64,000 nucleotides of DNA from Caldimonas caldifontis (lineage in GTDB: Bacteria; Pseudomonadota; Gammaproteobacteria; Burkholderiales; Burkholderiaceae_C), in contig NZ_PSNX01000002.1 of assembly GCF_002930615.1 (NCBI RefSeq), positions 248,001-312,000 on the forward strand, in the 5' to 3' direction. The position numbers and the translations under genes were made by a program. This document shows positions 21,806-30,441 of this stretch, in pieces. Within the stretch, counting starts at the first letter, position 1, and every line of letters begins with the position of its first letter. Under the pieces are notes generated by a model, which had not been told where the DNA came from, searched no databases, and was given only the letters and a program-made list of their open reading frames with translations.

Positions 21806-23563
21806 ATGAGCGAACGGCCTGCCGCACCCGCCCCCTTCCCCGCCACGCGCCCGCCGTCCGTCCAGGCCGTCCATCTGTTGCTCGCGGCCGGCCTGGGCGC
21901 CGCATTGACCCTGATCTGGCTTGGCCTGAGCCTTGCCGGTGCAGCCTGGGTGCATGCGTCCTGGGCCGAGGGCGTGCGGGCGGTCGTGGGCTCCGATCTG
22001 TTGCTGATGGTGCTCGCCATCGGTCTGGCCCTGAATGGCGCCCTGGCCTGGTGGTTCGTGCAACGACACGAAGCGGCGAGAAAGGCTGAGCAGCGTGCCC
22101 GCGCCCAGCACCGCGAACTGCTTGAACTGCTGCCGTTCTGGTACTGGGAAACCGACCCCTCCCACCGTCTGACACGGCTGCGACCGCCCCCTCAGGCTCC
22201 CGCGGGCCAGTGGCAGGTGCAGTCCCGGCTGGGACGGCCGTTGTGGGAAGACTTTGTCAGTGAGGCGGGCACCTGGGAGGCCTACCGCGGCATGCTCGAC
22301 GCACAGCGCCCGTTCACCGGCCTGCCCACCCACCGAAACGAGCCCGAGGGCCGCACCAGCCTGTGGCTGCTCAGTGGTCGCCCGCGGTTCGACGAGCAGG
22401 GCCGCTTCACCGGCTACCTGGGGACGGCCCGCGACGTCTCGGCCCGCGTGGAACTCCAGTTCGACCGCCAGATCGGCTTGCACCTGCTCGACACCGTGCC
22501 GAGCGCCGTGTTGCTGGCCGAAGCCGCTGAAGGCGCTGGAGCCCCTTACCGCATCCGGCACGTCAACGAAAGGGCGGCGCAATGCATCGGCCAGTCGGCG
22601 GCGCTGCTGCCCGGGCAGGAGTTGCTGGCCACCGTGCGCAGCGTGGCGTCATGGCCTGTGCAACCCCTGCTGTCCGCGCTGGGACAACCGACGCCCCCCC
22701 AGGATGCTGAGTCGCCGGAGATGGCCCGCCGCTGGGAGATGCGAGTGGAGCCCTTCCTGTTTGAGCATGGGGGATCCCAGCGCAAGGCTCTGCTGGTGGT
22801 ATGCACCCCGGCGGCCTCTGCCGCCGATGAAGCCGCCCAGGCGGAGCGGCTCGCGGTCGAGCGCGAGCTGGAATCGTTCAGCTATACGGTTTCTCACGAC
22901 CTGCGCGCGCCCATCCGCGTGGTCGAGGGCTTTGCCAAGATCCTCAAGGAGGATTACGCCCACGCGCTGGACCGCATCGGCAACGACCACCTCGACCGGG
23001 TGCTGGGGGCCGCGGCGCGCATGAACGGCATGATCGATGCGCTGCTGGCCCTGTCGCAGCTCACGGCCAAGCCCATCGCGGCCCAACCCGTGAACCTGAG
23101 CCAGCTCGCCCACTACATCGTGGAAGATCTGCGCCGCCAGGCGCCGCAACGGCGTGTCGAGGTGCACATCCAGGAAAACCTCGTGGTGCAGGGCGACCCC
23201 ACGCTGATGCGTGTGGTGCTGGAGAACCTGCTGGGCAATGCCTGGAAGTACTCGGCCCGCTCGGACCCCGCACGCATCGAGCTGGGTGCCCGCCAGGACA
23301 CCGGGCGCTGCGTGTACCACGTGCGCGACAACGGCGCGGGTTTCGACATGCGCTTTGCAGACAGGCTGTTTGGCGTGTTCCAGCGCCTGCACAGTGCCAA
23401 CGACTTCCCCGGCACCGGCGTGGGCCTGGCCACGGTGCAACGCATCGTGCGCCGTCACGGTGGGCAGATCTGGGCCGAATCGGAGGTGGGAGCGGGGGCG
23501 TGCTTCTACTTCACGCTGAACGAGGCGGCCACTGCCGCCCCCCTCACGCGCCCGGCGCGCTGA
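21806..23563 (+). CDS. Membrane sensor histidine kinase
   Basis: 585 residues. Two N-terminal membrane segments (about residues 18-45 and 60-85) enclose a short periplasmic loop. Two PAS-like regions follow, then HisKA with His near 364 (SYTVSHDLRAPIRVVEGF) and HATPase with ENLLGNAWKYS, DNGAGFD and GTGVGLATV. The phosphoacceptor block resembles phytochrome-type kinases (SHDLRAPLR). No response regulator follows on this strand; the convergent REC-ANTAR gene ends 20 bases from... its own stop at 23544, overlapping this gene's 3' end by 20 bases. I start at ATG 21806 (MSERPAAPAP). TACAAT at 21793-21798 looks like a -10 box, which would make the message nearly leaderless. Confidence 0.88.
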   Translation: MSERPAAPAPFPATRPPSVQAVHLLLAAGLGAALTLIWLGLSLAGAAWVHASWAEGVRAVVGSDLLLMVLAIGLALNGALAWWFVQRHEAARKAEQRARAQHRELLELLPFWYWETDPSHRLTRLRPPPQAPAGQWQVQSRLGRPLWEDFVSEAGTWEAYRGMLDAQRPFTGLPTHRNEPEGRTSLWLLSGRPRFDEQGRFTGYLGTARDVSARVELQFDRQIGLHLLDTVPSAVLLAEAAEGAGAPYRIRHVNERAAQCIGQSAALLPGQELLATVRSVASWPVQPLLSALGQPTPPQDAESPEMARRWEMRVEPFLFEHGGSQRKALLVVCTPAASAADEAAQAERLAVERELESFSYTVSHDLRAPIRVVEGFAKILKEDYAHALDRIGNDHLDRVLGAAARMNGMIDALLALSQLTAKPIAAQPVNLSQLAHYIVEDLRRQAPQRRVEVHIQENLVVQGDPTLMRVVLENLLGNAWKYSARSDPARIELGARQDTGRCVYHVRDNGAGFDMRFADRLFGVFQRLHSANDFPGTGVGLATVQRIVRRHGGQIWAESEVGAGACFYFTLNEAATAAPLTRPAR

Positions 23564-24155
23564 GGGTTTCGAGCGCCGCCACGAAACGGCGGGCTTGCTC
23601 GTCCAGGCTCAGACCCTCATGGGTGGCCTGGCGACGCAGCCGCTCCAGCGCCTGACGGCGATCGAGCGAGAAACGGTGCATGGCGATGCCCACGGCGATC
23701 GCAACGACATCCTTCAGGGCCTCATCGTCCCCTCCGGCCGGGCGGCCGGGATCGTTGGCCGGAGCGACCGGCTCCACACGATGGGACTGCTGGTGGGCAA
23801 AGGCGGCCTCCACGGCCGGGACGATCTGCCGGATGTCCAGCGGCTTGACGAGGTAGGCCACTGCACCGAGTTCCTTGACCTTCTCGATCGTGGCATCGTC
23901 CGAGAAGGCTGACAGGAACATGAAGGGGGTGTGCAGCGAGGCGCGCAGGTACTCGGCCACGTCGAATCCGCTCTTGCCCTCCATGCGGATATCGAGCAGG
24001 GCCAGGCCGGGACGGTGCTGGCGGGCCAGCAGGATGGCATCGTCGCCGTTGTCGGCATCGATGACTTCATAGCCGGCCTGGGACAGGCCATGGGTGAGCG
24101 TGGCCAGCACCAGCCGGTCGTCATCGACCACGAGGATCTTGCCCTTGTTCGTCAC
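23544..24155 (-). CDS. Response regulator REC-ANTAR (PdtaR/AmiR-NasT-like)
   Basis: 203 residues. REC domain with acidic pair at D11-D13 and phosphoacceptor Asp55 (LALLDIRMEG), then a flexible Pro/Gly linker. The C-terminal ANTAR domain is seen as VAIAVGIAMHRFSLDRRQALERLRRQATHEG. ANTAR domains bind paired RNA hairpins and stop transcription termination, so this regulator should act on nascent RNA rather than on promoters. It starts at GTG 24155 (VTNKGKILVVDDD); the open frame further upstream is not coding. It lies 62 bases after the HisKA_2 kinase, forming a PdtaS/PdtaR-type pair. Its last 20 bases overlap the convergent kinase gene. Confidence 0.9.
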   Translation of the reverse strand: MTNKGKILVVDDDRLVLATLTHGLSQAGYEVIDADNGDDAILLARQHRPGLALLDIRMEGKSGFDVAEYLRASLHTPFMFLSAFSDDATIEKVKELGAVAYLVKPLDIRQIVPAVEAAFAHQQSHRVEPVAPANDPGRPAGGDDEALKDVVAIAVGIAMHRFSLDRRQALERLRRQATHEGLSLDEQARRFVAALETLSAPGA

Positions 24156-24217
24156 GCTGTCCCTTGTGCTGCCGGCAACATCGCAAAAGTGTATTGTCGT
24201 CCAACTACAGCCCGGCA

Positions 24218-27200
24218 TCACGCCATCAGACGCGACACCCCCGGAGGAATCAGCCGGACTGTGGCGTGCACCACACCATCGCCGCCTTCCAGGGCGAAAC
24301 GGGCGCTGCGCCGAGGCAACAGGGCACGGATCAGGCCCAGGCCGGACACCCCGGCGGGCACCTGATCCAGGGTAAACCCGGGCGGCAGGGTGCCCGGGTT
24401 GCTGACGTCGATCGTGACCACATCGGGCTCGCATTGCAGGTGGCAATGGATGTCGCCAGCCAGGCTGTGCTTGACGGCGTTCGTGAGCAGTTCGTTGAGC
24501 GTGAGGGCAATGGGAATGGACTCGGCCTCGGGCAGCACCCATTGCTGTGCACCATCGCCCGCCACGCTGAGCACGATGCTGCGGTCGAAGGTGCGTTGCA
24601 CCGAGCCCGTGATGGCCTCGACCACCTTGTGAAGGCGCAGTGGCCCTGAGGCTCCCACCTGCAGGCCGTACACATGGGCGATCGCCTGGACCTGGCCGGC
24701 GACCTCGCTGATCGGGCCGGCCATCTCGGGCTTGCGCTGGGCGATCTGCTGAAGCAAACCCGCCACCCCCTGCAGATTGTTCTTGATGCGGTGGTGAACT
24801 TCCTTCACCAGCAGCTCGCGCTGGGCGATCGCCGCCTCCAGCCGGGCCTCTTCGGCTGCCCGCTGCTCGGTCACGTTGGCCGCCACCAGCAGCAGCTGGT
24901 CGGGCGATTCGCCCGGCTGGGCCAGGGGCACGAACCGCGCATCCCACACCGTGGGCTGCCCTTTCACCCGGACACGGTATTCCTTGTGCGTCACACCTTC
25001 GCTGCGCAAGGCTTCCTCCATGTCGGCGCGGAACTGGGCGGCCGCCCGGTCGCCGTAGATGTCTTCGGGTGTGGTGCCGACCAGTTCGTCAATGCGGCGC
25101 TCGGCAATGTCGGCCGCCGTCTGGTTGATCTGCAGCACCTTGAGCGTGCGGGCGTCCCGCAGCGTGATGGCCAGAGGCGCCAGCTCGATGATGCGCTGCA
25201 GCGAGGCCTGGGCCTGGGCGATGCGGCGTTCGGCCTGGCGGCGACTGTCGATATCCAGCAGGGCGAAGGTCAGCTCGCGGCCTCCCAGGGCGTGCGCCCC
25301 AGTGACCACGGCATTGCCCACGACCCAGAAGCGCCGTCCATCCAAGGCTGCCACTTCGCATTCGAAGTTGTGAGTCTGTCCTTCGTCGAGCCGGGCCAGC
25401 AGTGCCTGGTCGCGGAAGGGATGAGACGGATCTTCGGCGGCCACGACGCTCATGGGCTTGCCCGCGAAATCGCCCAGTTCCCCGCCGAACATGCGGCGGG
25501 CCGACCGGTTCATCCATTCGATGCCATGCGGCCCGACCGTGACGATGCCCACGAACACCGAATCCAGGATGGCCCGGGTGCGCTCGGCCTGGGTGACGAG
25601 CGCCTGCTCGGCCCTGTGACGGGCATCGACGTTCACATAGGAGGCGATCACGCCGCCTTCGGGGTGACCTGGCCGGACCAGCCGCTTGCTCACCTGCACC
25701 CACTGCAGGCGCCCATCCTTGCGGCTGAGGACGCGTTCGCCCGTCCAGTGGCCCACCTCGACCAGCGCGCGCGACTCGGCGTCGTCACGCCCGGCGGGGT
25801 CCCACTCGGCGTCGAACAACGACGACTCGGGACGCTGCTCGAGTTCGTCCAGCGAGTAGCCGCTGAGCAGGCTGAAGCCCTCGTTGGCGCGCTGCACGCG
25901 ACCGTGACGCAGGAAGACGATGCCCACATCAGACAGGCTGAACATGAGCTCGCGGTCGCGCACCACGGCCTCGAGCTCCATCTGCTGGGACTTCAGCCGG
26001 GTGATGTCGGACAGCACCGCGATGGACTCCAGTTCGGGGCCGGGACTGTCCATCCGTCGCATCGACAGGGCGCACCAGCGCGCCTCGCGGCCGGGCAGAC
26101 GCACCTCGATCTCGGTCTCGAACTGGCCGGCCGAGGCCAGCGTGTTGAGCGCCTCGTCGGCCAGATCCTGCTCCTGGCCGGCATCGACCAGCAACTCCCC
26201 CAGGCGCGGCTCGAGCGTGGCGCCACCATCCAGGCCCAGCAGGCGCTCGAACTGCCGGTTGTAGCGCAGCAGGGTCTGTCCTCGCAGGTAGGCGATGCCG
26301 GCCGAAGTGCTTTCCAGGATGGTGGTGAGTTCGCGCAGCAGGCGGTCGTTGCGTTGCTGGGCCTGGTGCTGATCGGTCACATCCAGGGTGACCACCGACG
26401 TGCTGCGCTTGCCCGAGGTGAGCACACGGGGCTCAACGCGGGTGAGCAGCCAGCGCAGGCCCAGTTCGGGATGCACGATGGCATAGCGGGCCTCGGTGCG
26501 TTCGCCGCTGCGAAGCGCGCGCTGTACGCGGTCGAACTCGGCCAGGGTGTCTGAGCGCACGAGTTCCCGGCTGATGGCCTTGAGCTGGCTGGAGGGCAGC
26601 ACCTGTCCGCTGGCCGCCGCGCCCGACGGGGCAAAACGGCCTCGCTCATCATCGAACACCGCCAGCCCGGCATGGGCGGTCTCGACCAACGCACCCAGTT
26701 GCGACTGGGCCCGGTCGAGCTCGTCTTCGGCCGTCCGGTCTTCGATGACACACATGAAACGGCGCCGCCCCCGGTGGGCTTCCAGGCAGCGCACCACCGC
26801 GCGCAAAGCCCGCTCCTCACCGCCGGGGTGCTCGACCCAGCCATGGCGATGCACAGGCGCGCTGCCCGGATGCAGGCCGGCAAGCGGTCCGCCGCTGTAC
26901 CAGCCCAGCAGTTCGCGCAAGCTGTCGTGCACGTCAACCAGCGAACTCGGGAGCTCCCCGACCAGCTGGGCCAGCGCCGTATTGGCCCGCACGATCAGGC
27001 CGTCCTCGTCGAAGAGCATCATGCCCACCGGGGTGAGGTCGAACCAATGCCCGAGTTCGGTCACGGAGCGCTCGGCCGCTTCGCGGGCCAGATGCTCGCT
27101 CGTGCAGTCCTGCAGCACGGAAAACCGCCAGGGGTTGGCACCTGCCGCGCCGCGCACCAGGTGGGTGACTGCCCGGTACCAGCGGGTCTGCCCTTTCGCA

Positions 27201-27871
27201 TCGATGAGTCGGCGTTGCGAGAAGGCGGACGCTTCCTCCCCCTCGCCCAGCGCCAGGCTGAGCTGCTGGCGGCTCAGGCGCTGGGCATCGCGGTCCTCGG
27301 GATGGAGCAGCACGAGAGGGTCGAGCCCGATCAGGTAGTCCCGCGGAAACCCGGTGTAGTCGATCAGCGCCTGGTTCACATCCACCAGACGCAACTGGGC
27401 GTCCTGGACGGTGGCCGGAAAGGGAGAGTCCCAGAACATGCGGCGCAGTTCGCCCAGCGCGGGAACGTCGGCCGCCGATGCTGGCGCCGGGGGCGGCGCG
27501 GAGCGCTCCATGGCCTGCGCCAGGCTCAGCCTCAGCCACCAACGCCGGGACGGCTGCTGAGAAAGCGCCACACGCACGGCCTGCCCACCCGCCAGCATGA
27601 CGCGAGGCCCCAGCATCCAGGGCTGCGGCCCCTGGGCCGGCGGCTGCCGCCCGCCCTGCCGGAGCTGGCTCAGCACCCATTGCACGGCCCCCAGCCCCAA
27701 GGCGCCGACCAGCGACTGCACCGTCCCGCCCGGCGCCACACGCAGGCGTTCCAGCGCTGCGGCGTTGGCCGCCTCGACACGGCCAGCCTTGTCCAGCCAC
27801 AGCCCCGGGTCGGTGTGCAACTCGAAGTCGACCGCCACCTGGGGGGGCGGGTTGGCATTGACGGCGCTCAT
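24218..27871 (-). CDS. Multi-PAS HisKA_2 sensor kinase (PdtaS-like)
   Basis: 1217 residues without membrane segments. About seven or eight PAS-type repeats fill residues 20-990, several with recognisable PAC ends such as FSVLQDCTSEH and LVAANVTEQRAAEE. The dimerisation domain is HisKA_2: LVKEVHHRIKNNLQGVAGLL, with the histidine near 1023. The ATPase domain follows with TLNELLTNAVKHS and the short glycine box GVSGLGLIRALLP. This kinase class pairs with ANTAR regulators, and such a gene follows 62 bases downstream. The upstream HDOD gene is 75 bases away on the same strand. The string of PAS domains implies several cytoplasmic inputs; none can be named from sequence. Confidence 0.9.
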   Translation of the reverse strand: MSAVNANPPPQVAVDFELHTDPGLWLDKAGRVEAANAAALERLRVAPGGTVQSLVGALGLGAVQWVLSQLRQGGRQPPAQGPQPWMLGPRVMLAGGQAVRVALSQQPSRRWWLRLSLAQAMERSAPPPAPASAADVPALGELRRMFWDSPFPATVQDAQLRLVDVNQALIDYTGFPRDYLIGLDPLVLLHPEDRDAQRLSRQQLSLALGEGEEASAFSQRRLIDAKGQTRWYRAVTHLVRGAAGANPWRFSVLQDCTSEHLAREAAERSVTELGHWFDLTPVGMMLFDEDGLIVRANTALAQLVGELPSSLVDVHDSLRELLGWYSGGPLAGLHPGSAPVHRHGWVEHPGGEERALRAVVRCLEAHRGRRRFMCVIEDRTAEDELDRAQSQLGALVETAHAGLAVFDDERGRFAPSGAAASGQVLPSSQLKAISRELVRSDTLAEFDRVQRALRSGERTEARYAIVHPELGLRWLLTRVEPRVLTSGKRSTSVVTLDVTDQHQAQQRNDRLLRELTTILESTSAGIAYLRGQTLLRYNRQFERLLGLDGGATLEPRLGELLVDAGQEQDLADEALNTLASAGQFETEIEVRLPGREARWCALSMRRMDSPGPELESIAVLSDITRLKSQQMELEAVVRDRELMFSLSDVGIVFLRHGRVQRANEGFSLLSGYSLDELEQRPESSLFDAEWDPAGRDDAESRALVEVGHWTGERVLSRKDGRLQWVQVSKRLVRPGHPEGGVIASYVNVDARHRAEQALVTQAERTRAILDSVFVGIVTVGPHGIEWMNRSARRMFGGELGDFAGKPMSVVAAEDPSHPFRDQALLARLDEGQTHNFECEVAALDGRRFWVVGNAVVTGAHALGGRELTFALLDIDSRRQAERRIAQAQASLQRIIELAPLAITLRDARTLKVLQINQTAADIAERRIDELVGTTPEDIYGDRAAAQFRADMEEALRSEGVTHKEYRVRVKGQPTVWDARFVPLAQPGESPDQLLLVAANVTEQRAAEEARLEAAIAQRELLVKEVHHRIKNNLQGVAGLLQQIAQRKPEMAGPISEVAGQVQAIAHVYGLQVGASGPLRLHKVVEAITGSVQRTFDRSIVLSVAGDGAQQWVLPEAESIPIALTLNELLTNAVKHSLAGDIHCHLQCEPDVVTIDVSNPGTLPPGFTLDQVPAGVSGLGLIRALLPRRSARFALEGGDGVVHATVRLIPPGVSRLMA

Positions 27872-27946
27872 CGCGCCCCAGTGTAGAGCAGGCCCGGGCG
27901 CCTGTGATGAGCCCCACCCTCCCCCCGGCTCAGGGGGCGCGCGGCT

Positions 27947-29152
27947 TCACTCCAGCTGATTGGCCATGGTCAAGGTACCGAGCACGGCCCGGTTGACTTC
28001 CTGCAGGCTCATCAGCAGATGCTCGGCATATTCGTTGATCACCGGCGCGGTTTCGGTTTCGACCGCTCGCGCCAGCTCAAGATAGGGGTGGTGCGGACCT
28101 TCACCTTCAACCAGGGCCTGGTAGACCCGCTCGGGCACCGGGATGGTCTTGAGCAGCTCGCCGAAGGGCTTCTGGAACAGCTTGTCCAGCAGGGAGAACA
28201 CGCCGCAGATGAAGACTTCACCGCGGGTCTCATCATCCCCCGTGTGGGCCACCAGTTGCTCCATGAAGATGCCCCGGCGCACCGAGGCGAACATCACCGG
28301 GCGCATGTTGGCGTCCTTGCTGGCCGTGGCCAGCAGCAGGGCAAGCCAGCGCTTCAGACGCTTGTAGCCAAGCATCATGATGGCGTGACGGAAGGAGCCG
28401 ATCTCCACCGACAGGCCGAAGGCCGGCGAGTTGATGTAGCGCATGAGCTGGTAGGCCAGCGTGGGGTCGCGCTTGAGCACCACCTCGAGCTTGTCGATGT
28501 CTTCGCCCTCGTCCACCCGTCGGATGAGCTCGACCAGCACGGCCATGTCTGGCTGGCCGGCACGGCTGGCCGCCGGGCTCTCGGTGCTGGTGACGTCCTC
28601 GATGGGCCAGCCCAGGATGGCCAGGGCACCGCGGGCAAAGCTGTTCTCCATCTCGGCCACGGTGCGCACGTTGCTCTGAATGAAGCCCATGGAACGCACC
28701 ACCCCGGGCTCGACATGGCCGGGGATCTCGTTCTTGCGGCGGTCGTCTGCCAGGTCGATGATGGAATGCTTGAAGCACGGCAGGATCTCGCGCGGCAGCA
28801 GCGACGGAGGGCGACCATGCAACAGCAGCGTGTTCCCGTTGGCGTGCAGCTGCGCGATGACCTCGGTATTGGCCGGGTCGCAGGCGATGAAGGACGGGAT
28901 TTCCACCATGACCGACGACAGCGGCTTGGCGCGCAGCAGGTCATTGAGGAGCGTTTCACTCATGATGTTGAGCGAGACAGGCTGACCGCCCTCGGGCCAG
29001 ACCTCGGCGATGGCCGCAAGCAGGTGGTCCGCCTTGAGCGCCTCCTGGGTGCGCAGGGATGAGACCGTGAGACGGGTGGCCGTGACCTTGCGGTTACGGT
29101 CCACCATCGGAGAGTAGCTCAGCGCAATGTTGCGCAGAACGTCGTTGTCCAT
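27947..29152 (-). CDS. HDOD-domain protein with degenerate EAL-like N-terminus
   Basis: 401 residues. The N-terminal half resembles EAL-type proteins of the YuxH/CdgJ group (SLNIMSETLLNDLLRAKPLSSVMVEIPSF), but EAL and metal-binding residues are absent, so it should not cut c-di-GMP. The C-terminal HDOD domain (about 195-390) has DPTLAYQLMRYINSPAFG, HAIMMLG and KRWLALLL. Such proteins, like Vibrio CdgJ, influence motility without enzymatic activity. It follows flgL by about 50 bases on the same strand and may ride on the flg transcript. The start is ATG 29152 (MDNDVLRNIALSY); an in-frame GTG at 29191 is possible. Confidence 0.85.
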   Translation of the reverse strand: MDNDVLRNIALSYSPMVDRNRKVTATRLTVSSLRTQEALKADHLLAAIAEVWPEGGQPVSLNIMSETLLNDLLRAKPLSSVMVEIPSFIACDPANTEVIAQLHANGNTLLLHGRPPSLLPREILPCFKHSIIDLADDRRKNEIPGHVEPGVVRSMGFIQSNVRTVAEMENSFARGALAILGWPIEDVTSTESPAASRAGQPDMAVLVELIRRVDEGEDIDKLEVVLKRDPTLAYQLMRYINSPAFGLSVEIGSFRHAIMMLGYKRLKRWLALLLATASKDANMRPVMFASVRRGIFMEQLVAHTGDDETRGEVFICGVFSLLDKLFQKPFGELLKTIPVPERVYQALVEGEGPHHPYLELARAVETETAPVINEYAEHLLMSLQEVNRAVLGTLTMANQLE

Positions 29153-29204
29153 GGGCAGCGGCAGGGTTCGATGCAGTGTTTGGGCCGGCACGCCCCGCGA
29201 AGGA

Positions 29205-30413
29205 TCAGCCCAGATACTGGAACAGACTCATCCGCTGGACCGTGCCGTAGGTCTTGAGGACCGCATCGTAGCCGGTTTGCTTGTTCTGGAAGTCGGAAAT
29301 AGCTTGCACCATGTCCAAATCTTCCGCATTCGAGCGATCTACCTGGGCCGCGAGCTTGATGGAGGACAGACGATCCTCGACCCCATCGATGCGGTTCAAG
29401 GTGTCGCCCACGGCGCTGCGCACGCTCTGAAGGCGACCCAGCACGGAGTCGACGTTGCGCAGTCCGTCGGTCGTGGTCTGCACCACCTCGGCGGGGATGG
29501 CGTTGCCGTTGCGCAGACCGGCGATGGCCCGGTCCAGGGCTTCGAACACGCTCAGAGAGGGCTCGCTGGGCAGGATGCGGAACTCGTCTCCGTCAGCGGG
29601 TGTGCCGCTGATGTTGAAAGAGATGCCGTCGATCGCAATGGCAGCGCCAGAGGTGTAAGGCCCCGTGATGGCCCCCCCCACCGGGGTGCCTGTGCCGGGG
29701 TCTCGGGGCTGGACGCTGTAGGTGGTCACGCCCGCTGCCACGCTGAAGGTCACGTCATACCGCAGCCCCTGCACCTGGGCAGGGTCCGTCACTCGTCCTG
29801 AATCGATCCAGGCCGCACCGCTGACGGCGGTGCGTTGGGTCTCGAAGACGCCGTTGCCCGTGCCCGCACTCATCCAGGTCATCTGGCCATCGACAGTGGC
29901 CGGCAGCACCTCGCCGGAGGCCACCGATACGGCCCCGCCGATGCCGGTGAACTGCACCCCGCCCGGGGTGTTGATGAAAGGCGCTCCTGCAGCCCCCTGT
30001 CCCGCGAACAGGTAGTTGCCCGCGCCATCCTGCCGGTTGGCGATGGACAGCAGCTGGTCGCGATACTGCTGGAGCTGTTGGGCCAGGCCTTGTCGTTCGG
30101 CCGCGGTGTAAGTGCCGTTGCCGGCGGCCACCAGCGATTCGCGGGCGGCCTGGAGCAGGCCCACCGCATCGCCCAGCGCACTCTCGGCCAGGGTCATGGC
30201 CGTGCGGCTGGACTCCACAGCCCGCTGCGACACCGTGGCTCGCTCGGTCGTGGCCAGCGCCCGCTCGGCCCGGGCTGCGGCGGTCGGGTCGTCGCTGGCG
30301 CGCAGGACGCGCTTGCCGCTGGTGAGACGGACCTGGGCGTCGGTGAGGTCCAGCTGACGGTCCTGGAGGTTCTGGATCGCGGCCTGGTAGGCACTGGCAG
30401 TGGCGATGCGCAT
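29205..30413 (-). CDS. flgL: Flagellar hook-filament junction protein FlgL (HAP3)
   Basis: 402 residues. FlgL sits between FlgK and the filament. The flagellin-like N-terminus MRIATASAYQAAIQNLQDRQ with LTSGKRVLRASDDPTAAARA and the C-terminal helical DAVLKTYGTVQRMSLFQYLG are diagnostic. The middle (about 140-280) is the variable outer domain. It follows flgK by 28 bases and is the last structural gene of the flgB-L run. Confidence 0.95.
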   Translation of the reverse strand: MRIATASAYQAAIQNLQDRQLDLTDAQVRLTSGKRVLRASDDPTAAARAERALATTERATVSQRAVESSRTAMTLAESALGDAVGLLQAARESLVAAGNGTYTAAERQGLAQQLQQYRDQLLSIANRQDGAGNYLFAGQGAAGAPFINTPGGVQFTGIGGAVSVASGEVLPATVDGQMTWMSAGTGNGVFETQRTAVSGAAWIDSGRVTDPAQVQGLRYDVTFSVAAGVTTYSVQPRDPGTGTPVGGAITGPYTSGAAIAIDGISFNISGTPADGDEFRILPSEPSLSVFEALDRAIAGLRNGNAIPAEVVQTTTDGLRNVDSVLGRLQSVRSAVGDTLNRIDGVEDRLSSIKLAAQVDRSNAEDLDMVQAISDFQNKQTGYDAVLKTYGTVQRMSLFQYLG

Positions 30414-30441
30414 GGTGTGGTCTCGGGTCGGTCAGACAGGA

